Shown here piece after piece: positions 25,761 to 36,801 of a stretch of DNA of 64,000 nucleotides (position 1 is the first letter of the stretch; each line of letters begins with the position of its first letter). The position numbers and the translations under genes were made by a program. Below the pieces are notes generated by a model. The model ran no database searches. It was given only the letters and a program-made list of their open reading frames with translations, and was not told the origin of the DNA. The stretch lies in the NCBI GenBank assembly GCA_003260075.1, contig QLIY01000324.1, positions 93,324 to 157,323 on the forward strand. Direction: 5' to 3'. Source of the stretch: Phallusia mammillata (Eukaryota > Chordata > Ascidiacea > Phlebobranchia > Ascidiidae).

Positions 25761-26093
25761 GAGTGAAGCTAGACAGCAATCGCTATTGCGCTAAAACTAA
25801 AAAAGATACGATACTGAAATTTTGACACAATATTCTACGCTTTTAGAGCGTTTCAGCGCACAAACTTTCGAAAAAAAAATATTTTGCAAGACATTTTATG
25901 AAGTACCCCTGGCGTTATGACGTTCATATCGATGAATATTAATTTCAACATACGCGTATTAATAACTGGAAAATATATTTTTTTCGAAAGTTTGTGCGCT
26001 GAAACGCTCTAAAAGCGTAGAATATTGTGTCAAAATTTCAGTACCGTATCTTTTTTAGTTTCTTCGCAAAGCGATTGCTCACTGGCTTCACTC
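25761..26093. mobile_element. Foldback element with ~120 bp inverted arms
   Basis: The left arm (25761-25885) begins GAGTGAAGC; the right arm (25973-26093) ends GCTTCACTC. The arms pair almost throughout, including CGTTTCAGCGCACAAACTTT on the left. The spacer is about 87 bases. No coding frame spans it and no clear target duplication was found. Confidence 0.8.
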
Positions 26094-26889
26094 AGGTCCA
26101 TTTTATGTATAAGATGTCTAGAAATACCTTTTCTAAATTTCTACATCCTAAGCAACTAATAACACCAGAAATGCGTCTCTTACAACTTAGTGTTTACGTA
26201 TATAAACATGCTTAGTCAGTGTCCGTCTTCCTGCAACGTTATTCGCCATAATGGGCGGAGTGCAGAGAAATACGTAAACAGACAGAGTAATTGAATTGTG
26301 CCGGTGCAGCCTTGACGTCACGCACGAATCAGATCAAAAACGGGGATTAACCTGAATCGATGGACTTGAATCTCCCGTTTCAAGTAAAACATAGAAATAA
26401 TATTTTTTTGGGGAAAAACACTTTTACTGCCTATTATTCGTGTGCTATTTTTGAATACAATGCTGATGTGCTTAATTCCTGCTAAAATCAGAGAAAAAAT
26501 GGGGGAAGCTACACAAAAGTTTTCTTAAATTTTTGCAAAACAACAAGAAACCTTTGCTTCTCATGTAACTTTACACCTGTAACAACTCGCCATAGATTGT
26601 CAAAGACGAAAATTTGGAAAATGTTCTTACGTAGCCTTTATTTCCGAGTAATGTACCAGAATAAATATGTAAACAAAACATTGTTTGTGTGCCCTGTGGG
26701 AAATAACACAAGAATAATTATGAATAAAATATAAAAGCGAAATGGTAATTTGGGCAGTTCACCTTACAAAAATCGTTAGAATTTGCATTAACTGTCCAAA
26801 AGAAGGGTTAGAGCCGCATCGCCCTGTACTGTGCAAAAAGCTTGATTGTGCTAAATAGAAAACGACATTTCGAGTTTTAACGAAATGAA

Positions 26890-29800
26890 TTATGCGTTTA
26901 ACCGTTGGGCATCTAAATTTGCCATTGCCAGGGATCCTTCAATCAGTTGACAAATGTTGGTCACTTCTTTAAAAACTGCCAATGGTGCTGTGATGTAGAA
27001 AATAAGTTGCCACAGGCCCATGTTAAAGAAGTAAACTGAAAGACAAAAAACATTATTTTAGAAACATTACGGCCTGGTTCTATAGGCTATTACAAAAAAA
27101 CGTGGTTTTAACCAGTGGTGGGATTCATGTTTTTTTTTGTCAGCCGGTTCTATCATAAAAGTCATATTTTTCAGTCGGTTCTGTTACAAAAATTCCATTG
27201 GCAGTAAACAGTAGCCTAATGCTAACCGGTTCGCTGATCTCATAAAATGTCGCGAGACGGTTCTTAGGACCGGTGCGAACCTGCTGAATCCCACCGCTGC
27301 TGGTTTTAAATTATCTGCACAAACATTTGACTGAAGCAGATTGTAAAATCTCTTGTGATAAAGATAATTTCAAATATCTGGGTCTTTAATAATTTATATG
27401 TTTTTATAGACACAGGCTGCCAAACAAATTCGTAAAAATTAAACCCAGTTTTCAACTTGGCTAAATATGTACGAAAACAGATAATAAATGATCAATAAAA
27501 CAAAACCTCGTGCCCTTTTCAAAAACAAAAAACATTTTTGAAAACGTAGTTTTTGTGCAGAATTATGCTTATTGTAATGATATTGCTGGTATAGTCGACT
27601 TACCGACTGGCCCTTGGGTGAAACGTAAAACGTACAGCATTGTAATGAACCAAGCGTGGCAGTAAATTGTGGACATGAAAATAATCTTCAAAAAAATAAA
27701 TGTTAAATTCAATATGTTGAGATTTATTTGAAACGAAATTGTACAATAGCACATAGGCAGCCCACCACAACAAGAGTGAAAGGGAAAAAGTAGTCTGACC
27801 ACCAGATAAGTTTTCTAAATACTGTTAGGTGCGGCAAAGAGCCCTCGCGAATATTTAAAAAGCAATTTGTCTCAAAATGCCGACGATTAGGGCTACTAGG
27901 GTTAGGACGAGGTTTTATAATAATAATAACAATAAAATCAACCTAAAAACGTAGTTCCTAACGGGAAATTTAGTTCCTAACCCTAACCTATATAGTCTCA
28001 CATTCACTGTGTCGGGCCGGGCTTTTGGACTCGGGTTCGGGCTTAGGTTTTGTTGAACAAACGGGCTTGATTCGGGCCTGTCAATTAAAAAATATGTGTC
28101 CGTTTTTTTTTTCAGATAAAATTACCCAACTTAAGTAGCTAGTTGCTGGTTTTCGACTGATGCCCAACAGTCCTAAAACGCCGCTTTTAATTATATTATG
28201 TACAGTAGTACGTTTAGTAGGCTTTTATGGAAAGGCTTGTCAATTAAACTTTCGGGCCTAAACGGGCTTCTTAAAACCGATTCCGTTTCGGGTCGGGCTT
28301 CGAGCTTATACTTCCGGGTTCGGGTTTGAATTTCGGGCCGGCTTACAACTCTGGGTGTGAGTCCTTGTGTTAGTAGCTCGACCCATTTTTTTTATTGCTT
28401 CCCACAAAATAAACAGGTTTAGGTGAAGTTGAATTGATTTCCGTACTTAAGTACTATAAAACTGCTCGTATACGAACCTCGTTATTGTAATACAGATGAA
28501 GAATAAAATTTTTCCTCATATCCAACTTATGGGTTTTGTTTCCCGTTGCTACACTAGCACGTAGATACATCATATGTCCAGCAAAAAGAAACACAATGCT
28601 GTTAAAACATACGAACTGTTATAAGCTGTTGAAGCGAACTCCACGTCGACTAAGTTATTTTATAAGGTTACCTATAGCATTTCACAGCCTTTTTGGATTA
28701 CATTTTTTATACAAGTTTCTAACCAGGGTGGCACCAAGACTTTCTAGGACTAAAAGAGCTTTGAGACTTGTATATGAATTCTGATAAGTTAATGGAATGT
28801 TTTAGCTCTGATAAGTAAATGGAATGTTTTTAATTCCGGGATTGGAGCATTTAAGACTTACTAACGGTGCATGTTGGTTAAATTAAAGACCCGCTAGCTT
28901 AAATATGGCATTTCTGGGAAAAGTTTTGATGATCTATGTTGGAAAGTCATTGTAAAACTGTTGCGCGCTGTCCACCTATATTCAACTTACGCGTACATTG
29001 CGACAATGTATTTCCACGAACAGATAGATCCTATAGGTTCTATAGGATGACAAGTATGTGACAAACCTCCACTTGAAATAAAGCGGTATATACTGAAGAG
29101 ATAGTAGAATAACAATGTTGGTTGCAGCAGTGTCTTTTAACATCACAATATATCGCTTGCTCGTTCGCGCACCTTTTTAGTTTAGCAAAAAAACAGTTAA
29201 GTTTATATCTTTGCCAAATCTAGTTTCTTTCTAATGCGTTTATCGCAACACAGTCCGCGAAAAAATCTCGAAACTGAAAAAAAGTACGTTTATCCCGGGA
29301 AAATGGGAAGTATAAAAATCCAATTTGTTTTCGAAAACCCAACCTGATATGGGCCAGACACCCCATATAATCTGGCCAGAACAACGAAAGATTTTGCAAC
29401 AGGCGTTCCTATCAAAAGACTTGCATACAAGAAGTCATTTACATTATGTAGTATTGTAAGTTTTTGCGTCACATAACACAATATTTTACAGCACAGTAGT
29501 GGAATAACACCGTTGTCTCGGACACAGTTTACCTTTCTTTGAAAATGCATTTCACAAATGGAGACTGACCCCGTATTTGTTTCACTTTAAAAAAATAAAT
29601 GTGCATTCGTTTTGCAAAGCCACACTGGTTGCCATGAACAATCCAATAGTTAGCCTTGTTTAACAAAAGCTTAACATCTGGCTCAGGTTAACGAAATAAT
29701 TTTGTTGCAGTCAGACTAATACCTCAGCTGAAAAACAAAAGCATAATTGGGGTAAACCAGCGTTAGGGTGCCGATCATCAATCCAGTAAAGCAAATGTCT

Positions 29801-30350
29801 GTCAGAAGATCCATCGTAGCTCCAAAGCTGCTGCACTAAAATATCAGAAACACATTTTTCAAAACAAAACAAATATTAGTTCACCATGCAAACACATATT
29901 TTTTACCTCTGACCACCTAAATTACAAGATTGATAAATGGTTCAAAAAGGTCTAATTTAGACAAATCACGAAATCTTCAACAGAATTGTATGGACCGGAT
30001 TTAGGTTTTCTAATAAATTACTTTTTTGTTTAAGACAAACCTGGTTGAAATATCTGGCAGCAATCCCATCTAAGTCGTCCAACCAAACGTTGAATAAATA
30101 ACAACAAGATGCAAGGTAATAGTGAGCCGGAACGAGGTATATGAACCAGAACAAAAGAAAGATTCTAACATAGCCTTCACCAAACATAAAAAAGTAAGTT
30201 AATTGATTTCGAGGCTGTTTCTATGCAAAGACTTTTTTAATTGTCACACAAAGCAATATTTTATTTTTTGCTAATGCTAACAATAAACAATCATGTCTTA
30301 CCTATTAGATTAGGTATGAAGAGTAAAACATCTTTTGCCGTTCGCGCCAT
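26890..30350 (-). CDS. CDIPT-like CDP-alcohol phosphotransferase, paralogue B
   Basis: Diverged PI-synthase paralogue of 214 aa in six exons: 30302-30350, 30041-30174, 29723-29835, 28478-28598, 27604-27685 and 26890-27035. Internal exon lengths 134, 113, 121 and 82 equal those of paralogue D and, except for one codon in exon 4, those of copy A. The N-terminus reads MARTAKDVLLFIPNLIG. The catalytic motif is intact: DDLDGIAAR, then FGATMDLLTD. The later GH...HK pair is also kept (AGHMMYLRAS, NKTHK). The residue after LTD is Ile where copy A and human CDIPT have Arg, and the hydrophobic context is much changed. Likely an ER membrane transferase using CDP-diacylglycerol; the alcohol acceptor cannot be told from sequence. 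Introns hold a hAT MITE and a CGGGC-rich repeat. It lies 3.4 kb upstream of copy A, same strand. Confidence 0.88.
27113..27302. mobile_element. hAT MITE, CAGTGGTGG family (copy 2)
   Basis: The left end is CAGTGGTGGGATTCATG and the right end TGAATCCCACCGCTG. The flanks gttttaac (27105-27112) and gttttaaa (27303-27310) fit a decayed target duplication, with three extra bases at the right end. It lies in CDIPT-B intron 5. Confidence 0.75.
27803..28385. mobile_element. Nested repeats: a TIR element split by a CGGGC-rich repeat
   Basis: The start CAGATAAGTTTTCTAAATAC and the end near TGTGTTAGTAGCTCGACCC match the two ends of the shorter element at 51924-52160. Between them, about 27995-28360, sits a block rich in CGGGCTT and GGGCC motifs and CAATTAAACTTTCGGGCCTA, a family also seen at 48895-49095 and 37645-37790. 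The CGGGC block therefore appears inserted into the older element. Confidence 0.5.
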
Positions 30351-32407
30351 ATTTTTAATGTTGCTACAATACCTGTTGCTTAAAACCTCCGAAACATAGT
30401 TTTAAAAACTAGCAACCACTAGTAAACAATAATAAAATCCTTAAGTCAAGATTGTACTAGTTTTTTGCGTGCCCACATTTTTGCTGGATGCGTCATATTT
30501 TGAAGATTGTAGGTTATCACAATGAATCAGCGGGTGTTAATGTTTACAGTTTGTGACAGCAAACGTTGTGTCGAAACAACACAAATTCTGACAGTTCTGC
30601 ATCAGCGCTAAACTTTAGTAACTGTATGATTATTGTTAAGATTATAACTACATAAAAATCATTTTATTGAACTGAATTTAAAAAAAATATTTTGAACGAA
30701 CAAACAAATGTCAAAATCAAATCAAACATTTTAATTATATAACCCTTTGCAATACAATCGGAATTAAGTGACCTGCGGCAATACTTGGTCAATACTGTGA
30801 TTTATATAAGAGTGTACCGTGATAGCTGGTCTGCAGTAACGCTTCAGGGCAGATCCCAGTTATGATTTTATGTCCATCTTAACTGACCTACGTACGTTAT
30901 AGGTCAATCCGATAACCGGCGGCATTTTGACAACACATGCCAACGTACATGTTCAATCAGTTTTTGTGCAGTTAACACATTTAAAGCGTTGAACGGGTCT
31001 TTTCTGCTTAGTATGGTATCACCCAATTATTAAAACTACAACATAACGAAAATGGGGTCAATTACATACACGACTTATGTAAAAATATATGTAAGCTTAT
31101 ATAAAAAAAGTTAAAAAGTAAAAAAACGGCTAAAAGTATTGCGTGTTCTATCTTATTCCACATTGACTTAAAAAATGTTTAAGCTAATAGGATATAAACA
31201 TAGAAACAAAATATACTGTTTGTGTGCTGTGTGAAAAAATAAGCACAAGAATAATTGAAAATCGAGGCGAAAATTTCGACATGGGTTATATTTAAAAAAC
31301 ACTGCACATTGCAATTATATAGGGTAGAAGGTCAAGTTTATAGAGCTCTTCTGGCACATGTATTTTATTCCGACGTTTCGACGTCCTATACAGGTCGTCT
31401 TCATCAGGATTTTATTCCGACGTTTTGACGTCCTATACAGGTCGTCTTCATCAGGGCAATCACACTGAATGCAACTCGTTACAGTGCACGATAAACAAAG
31501 GAAAATGAATAAAACGCAAGCACGTCACAAGGCAACGAAAACACCGCGCGGTAACGATTGATTGGGCCTCTAATCTTTGAGCAGGTGCCTGTAGCACGCT
31601 GAAAGCATCACGTCTGTTTTGATGTTTATTGTGTTGCCCCGTTAATGAATATTCCATGACTCGAGAAAAAGTCTTTTCCTGTAGTCAGGCTCCCGGGGCA
31701 CAACAGACGCCGCATTAAAATCAATACAGTGCCCTGTGATACTGCGTGATTGGAAAGGGAAATGCAGGAAGGCATCGCCTTGACAAGGCATCTGAAATTT
31801 TTATTATGGTATTTCCGTTCATATTTATTCCAGCCCCTAAACTATTCAAACCAATTTTGCAATCCAAATAAAAACAGTTTTTGGCGTCGCGACTATCATT
31901 GCCTGTATTTAAATTTGCATATTCACGGTCGTAGGTTGTCCACCCCTGGCCTTGTGTAACAATAAAAAGGCCCATATAAGGTATCATCAGTACAGCCATC
32001 CAACGGTACTCCAGTTGCACTGTTACTCCCAACAAACTCGAGTGCCGTTAGATGGCTACACTAGCCAATACAGCCCATCTCTCTTCACTAGCTGCAATGA
32101 CGAGACCTTATAGGCAGCGATGGGATTTAATTTTTTTCTTAGCTGCAGCTTATAATTTGTTGGCTCGATGCTTTTTCATTAACACTGGCCTATAGTGTAA
32201 CAATAATACATTTCAATTGACCAAGAAAGTAATTCTTTATTGACTTTTTTGCCCTATGCGTGATACACAAAGTTGCTGGAAAATTGTAAAAGGTTCACAA
32301 AAGTAAAAAAAAGGTTGAAAAGCACTGGGTTAGTACGATGTGTTGTCCTGTGCAAAAAGCTTGAATGCGTTATTCAGAAGACGAAATTTGAAATTTAACA
32401 AAATGAA
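30351..32407. other. Intergenic spacer between CDIPT paralogues B and C
   Basis: No exon is found in these ~2 kb. Contents include two tandem hammerhead-like motifs (31364-31455) and a hAT-like right end GTTGTCCACCCCTG near 31935. Another right end, GGTTGAAAAGCACTG, lies near 32328. The remaining sequence is AT-rich and unremarkable. Confidence 0.5.
31364..31455 (-). other. Tandem pair of hammerhead-like motifs
   Basis: On the minus strand CTGATGAAGACGACC...GGACGTC(G/A)AAACGTCGG occurs twice about 47 bases apart. CUGAUGA, a GACG/CGUC stem and GAAAC follow the order of a hammerhead ribozyme core. One copy has AAAAC in place of GAAAC. Stems I and III are not convincing by eye. Such motifs are known near Penelope-like retroelements. 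Confidence 0.35.
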
Positions 32408-33451
32408 TTATGAGTTCAACTGTTGAGCATCCAAATGTGCCAATGTTAGGGATCCTTCAATTAGTTGACAAGTGTTGGACACTTCTTTGAAAACTGCCAG
32501 TGGTGTTGTGATGTAGAAAATAAGTTGCCACAGACCAATGTTTAAAAAGTAAACTGAAACACAAAAAACATGTTTCAGAAACACCAAGGGCTGGTTCCAA
32601 TACAAAACATTGTACCAAAAGGTTTTTTGGTAATGAAGATAATTTAAAATATTGTTGAGGTCTTAAAAATGTTTTTTTCAGATCGCATACAGACTGATAC
32701 CGAAATTCCTCAATTTTAATTTAACAAGAATTAACCACAAAATGTACAAAAAAATGGTAAATATTTTCGGTATAACAAACATTCGTTTTTTATTTTTAAA
32801 GATTTTTTTTGCACAATTATTATGCTGACATTAGTGTGGTCTACTTACCGACTGGGCCTTCGGTGAAACGTAAAATGTACAGCATTGCCAAAAACCAAGC
32901 ATGGCAGTGAATTGTGGACAAGAAAATAATCTTTAAATATTTTATAAGTGTTAAGTATAATGTATTGAGGATACTGTATTTATTTAAACCGAAATGTTAC
33001 CATAGGTAATATGTAACCAACACAACAGAAAAATGTAGTCAGACTAGTGATTGATTTCAGACCGTTACATAGAAATAAAAAGGTTTGGATAAAGTTGAGT
33101 TAATTTTGATATTTAAATACTACACAACTACTCATATACGAACCTGGTTATTGTAATATAGATGGAGAATAAAAATTTTCCTGATATCCAACTTATGGTT
33201 TCTGTTTCCAGTTGCTCGACTAGCACTTACATACATAAAATGTCCAGCAAAGAGAAACACAATGCTGTTAAAACATAGAAATTTGTTATAACCTGTTGGG
33301 CGACCAACGCCTGGGTACTGGGTTTAGTCCCCGGAAAATCCCGATCCCGCGAAATGTGGCGTTTTTCAAAACTGAATCCTGGGATTATTTTTGTTAAAAT
33401 CAAGGTGGGTTCACTCTGCCCTTTCGGCCGGAAGCAAAAAGGGGGGGGGGG

Positions 33452-34560
33452 CGGTACTCCAATTGACCAAGAAAGTAATTCTTTATTGACTTTTTTGCCC
33501 TATGCGTGATACACAAAGTTGCTGGAAAATTGTAAAAGGTTCACAAAAGTAAAAAAAAGGTTGAAAAGCACTGGGTTAGTACGATGTGTTGTCCTGTGCA
33601 AAAAGCTTGAATGCGTTATTCAGAAGACGAAATTTGAAATTTAACAAAATGAATTATGAGTTCAACTGTTGAGCATCCAAATGTGCCAATGTTAGGGATC
33701 CTTCAATTAGTTGACAAGTGTTGGACACTTCTTTGAAAACTGCCAGTGGTGTTGTGATGTAGAAAATAAGTTGCCACAGACCAATGTTTAAAAAGTAAAC
33801 TGAAACACAAAAAACATGTTTCAGAAACACCAAGGGCTGGTTCCAATACAAAACATTGTACCAAAAGGTTTTTTGGTAATGAAGATAATTTAAAATATTG
33901 TTGAGGTCTTTNCCACCCTTCGATTTGGCAAATCGCATGATACTTATAATTAATTTCATTCGCCCAGACCTATAGCCAGCGTTGCCATACCGTCCTTATT
34001 TTTAACATTTGTCCCTATTACGAAGGGCAATCTCTTAGGCAAATTTATTGTCCTTGTTTCTAGGAAATGTTCTTGTTTTTGACTTGAGTCCTTATTTTGT
34101 TTTATTTTCAACAATTATAAGTCAAATTTGTGCTACAAGCAAAAGTAAACCTAGACCTGAGCTGTCGTGAGATAAACGTATTTTCTACAAACAGAAATTT
34201 GCTGGAACAGATTGTTTCTGAAAAAAGGGCGTTTGATATGTCATGATTCGTATAAATGCAAAGATTTGTGGGGGGGGGGTAATCAATTTACGCACATATA
34301 GCATTTATCCATTTTTAGACTAATAAAATGTACTCATGGTTTAAAGCAGGGGTGCGCAACAGGCGGCCCGCGGGCCATTTAGTGTAACCCTCTCCAACAC
34401 CCTACTCAAAACAAGAAAAAATGAAAAGTTGCCATACGTAACAAAAATAAGCTAAACCAGCGTTTATTAACCGGTGGGCTATACAGCAGTTTGCACGTGG
34501 GCCACCCTTCGATTTGGCAAATCGCATGATACTTATAATTAATTTCATTCGCCCAGACCT
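33452..34560. repeat. Assembly-type duplications inside CDIPT-C
   Basis: The block 33459-33911 repeats 32212-32650, including exon 6. After the N at 33912 the sequence repeats 34502 onward (CCACCCTTCGATTTGGCAAA). G runs at 33441-33451 and 34270-34279 mark the joins. The local order here cannot be trusted. Confidence 0.85.
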
Positions 34561-35192
34561 ATAGCCAGCGTTGCCATACCGTCCTTATTTTTAACATTTG
34601 TCCCTATTACGAAGGGCAATCTCTTAGGCAAATTTATTGTCCTTGTTTCTAGGAAATGTTCTTGTTTTTGTCTTGAGTCCTTATTTTGTTTTATTTTCAA
34701 CAATTATAAGTCAAATTTGTGCTACAAGCAAAAGTAAACCTAGACCTGAGCTGTCGTGAGATAAACGAAGTATTTTCTACAAACAGAAATTTGCTGGAAC
34801 AGATTGTTTCTGGAAAAAGGGCGTTTGATATGTCATGATTCGTATAAATGCAAAGATTTGTTCAAAAACGTTTGTCTTCTTTGGTATAAAAATTTAATTT
34901 TTCGGTTGTTCTTATTTTGGGGTCCATGTCGATGGCAATCTGGCCTATAGCCTTCTGTTCGCCCTAGGTACTTACTGTGCAACTTTGCTGAATTTGACGT
35001 AAAAATCCCCTTTTCTTAGTAAACAAGCTTACTTAATGCACCTAATATTTTAAAGTTTTTTAATTTCGCAAGCTTGATGTTGTTATTTTTTACATTGTAC
35101 ATCTACTACAGAAAAAAATTGTGAGGCCTTCGCTTGATGTCCGAAGTTGGTTATACCTATGTCCCACCGACGAAAAATGTTGCACACCCCTG
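34347..35192. mobile_element. hAT element with a nested CCATACCGTCC-family insertion
   Basis: The outer termini are CAGGGGTGCGCAACA and TGTTGCACACCCCTG, with flanks gtttaaag (34339-34346) and gtttaacg (35193-35200). Inside, about 34565-34942, lies a second element bordered by CCAGCGTTGCCATACC and GGCAATCTGG with cctatag on each side. The inner element must be younger. Confidence 0.75.
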
Positions 35193-35502
35193 GTTTAACG
35201 GGAATACGTGCATTGTAGTTAAACAGAGTTGTACAGCTTGGATTTAAGTTTTCGAAGCAAGGTAACTTTTGGTTTAAGACAAACCTGATTAAAATGTCTG
35301 GCAGCAAACCCGTCTACGTCGTCCAAGCAATCGTTGACCAAATAACAACAAGATGCAACGTAATAGTGGGTTGGAACGAGGTATATGAAGCGGATCATTA
35401 GAAAGATTCTAAAATAGCCTTCAAAAAATAACGCAAACAACGACAACCAAGCAAACAACGGCAAAATGACACTTAGCTAAACAATAAGGCTTGGGTTGTA
35501 TT

Positions 35503-35687
35503 CAGTAGTGGGATTCAAATTTTTTGTCAGCCGGTTCTATTACAAAAGTCGTGTTTTTGAGCCGGTTCTGTTACAAAAAGTCTTTTTGATATTGACAGTA
35601 ACCAGTAATACTATGGTTCGCCCATCTCATCAACTTTCGTGAGACGGTTCTATAGAATAGGTGCGAACCGACTGAATCCCACCACTG
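35503..35687. mobile_element. 185 bp hAT MITE, CAGTGGTGG family (copy 3)
   Basis: A perfect 8 bp target duplication gttgtatt occurs at 35495-35502 and 35688-35695. The ends are CAGTAGTGGGATTCAAA and TGAATCCCACCACTG. It lies about 85 bases upstream of CDIPT-C exon 2. Confidence 0.92.
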
Positions 35688-36801
35688 GTTGTATTACCGC
35701 ATTATGTGCCCCCAAATTTGCTGATAAAAATGTGTTTTATTTTAAATTGTAGGTTCGCACCATGGGTCACTCAAGCTATTGACAGGTTACGATAATTAAC
35801 ACTTTAAATGAAGTGCGGCTAGTTCCACATACACGCTTGTTCGCCAGCGCAACGTTCATTTTTTTATAGCAAACGTATCCGCAAGTGCGAGCGTACCCTT
35901 CCAATTCAGCTGCAAAGATATACTTTGCCCATACAAAGTGGAGAGGAGCTTAAACCCGATGGAACGCCTTTTAACTTTGACGCGCCTTGTCAGCGAAAGG
36001 TCTTGCGCGCCTGACCCTTACAGAGTTAAAAAAAACGGATCGGGGTTTGTTCAAGGGAGCGTCCTGGGTTCAAACCCCGTGAAAAAAATAATAATAAAAC
36101 GCTGTGTGTAGCCAAATGATGTCGCTGTTTGTAAAAATGCGTTTATATCAGAACGGGGATGTAAAACGATTTAGCCAAAAGAGTTAGCTAATTCAGAATG
36201 AAATTCCCTTCTGGAGTTAACTAAATCTAAAGAAATGAGAAACGGCTTGGACCATTTAACAACATTAATTCAAACCTATTAATTATATACCCCCTTTTAC
36301 ACCCAGCCTATCGTTAGTGACCAACGTACGTTATAGTTTAATTCAGTCTAATGGCCGGTATCATTTCAAACGCACGATGCCGACAGTCTTGTCCTACAAC
36401 TTTGTGTGACAAGTTGGTTTGTACCAATCTTAAATAGTAACCAAAAAAGGCGTCTGATTGATTTGTGTACAACACTTTTAATACTAATACAGTACAACAA
36501 ATTAAGCAAGTGTATATAAACGGGTGTAACTGATGTGACCTTCATATCGCTATAATGATGGCATATGCATTTGCCGAAACGTTATAAAAAATAAAGAATG
36601 TTGCTTTTTATGTCTATTTGGGCCGTTATTTTAATCATTAAAATTAAACAAGCATATAACAATTTTTTTTAATATTATTTTAATTTCATTGCATCGGACG
36701 TCATCGACTCCGGATGGAAACCAAACAAGTACTACTGATTGTCAAGCTAAACGTGTATTAATACCATCTATTTCACAACAGGCACTCTTCGTTTAAAACA
36801 T
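35688..36801. other. Spacer between CDIPT paralogues C and D
   Basis: The missing first exon of paralogue C was searched for here by its NLIG-type donor signature and not found. A half-copy of the foldback family, with GCCGAAACGTT and GGGCCGTTATTTT, lies at about 36500-36650. Nothing else is supported. Confidence 0.5.

Larger units (their letters stand above)
32408..35418 (-). pseudogene. CDIPT-like paralogue C, incomplete in this assembly
   Basis: Four of six expected exons are recognisable: exon 2 at 35285-35418 (134 nt), exon 4 at 33144-33264 (121 nt), exon 5 at 32849-32930 (82 nt) and exon 6 at 32408-32553 (146 nt). All match paralogue B in length and splice phase. Exon 2 has the first half of the catalytic motif as DDVDGFAAR. 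Exon 4 keeps GH and HK (AGHFMYVSAS, NRNHK). The exon with GxxxDxxxD and the start exon were not found. A G-run junction (33441-33451) and an N (33912) lie where exon 3 should be, and exon 6 is repeated at 33654-33799. No stop or frameshift occurs in the exons seen, so this may be a functional gene damaged by the assembly rather than a true pseudogene. It is closest to B. Confidence 0.7.
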
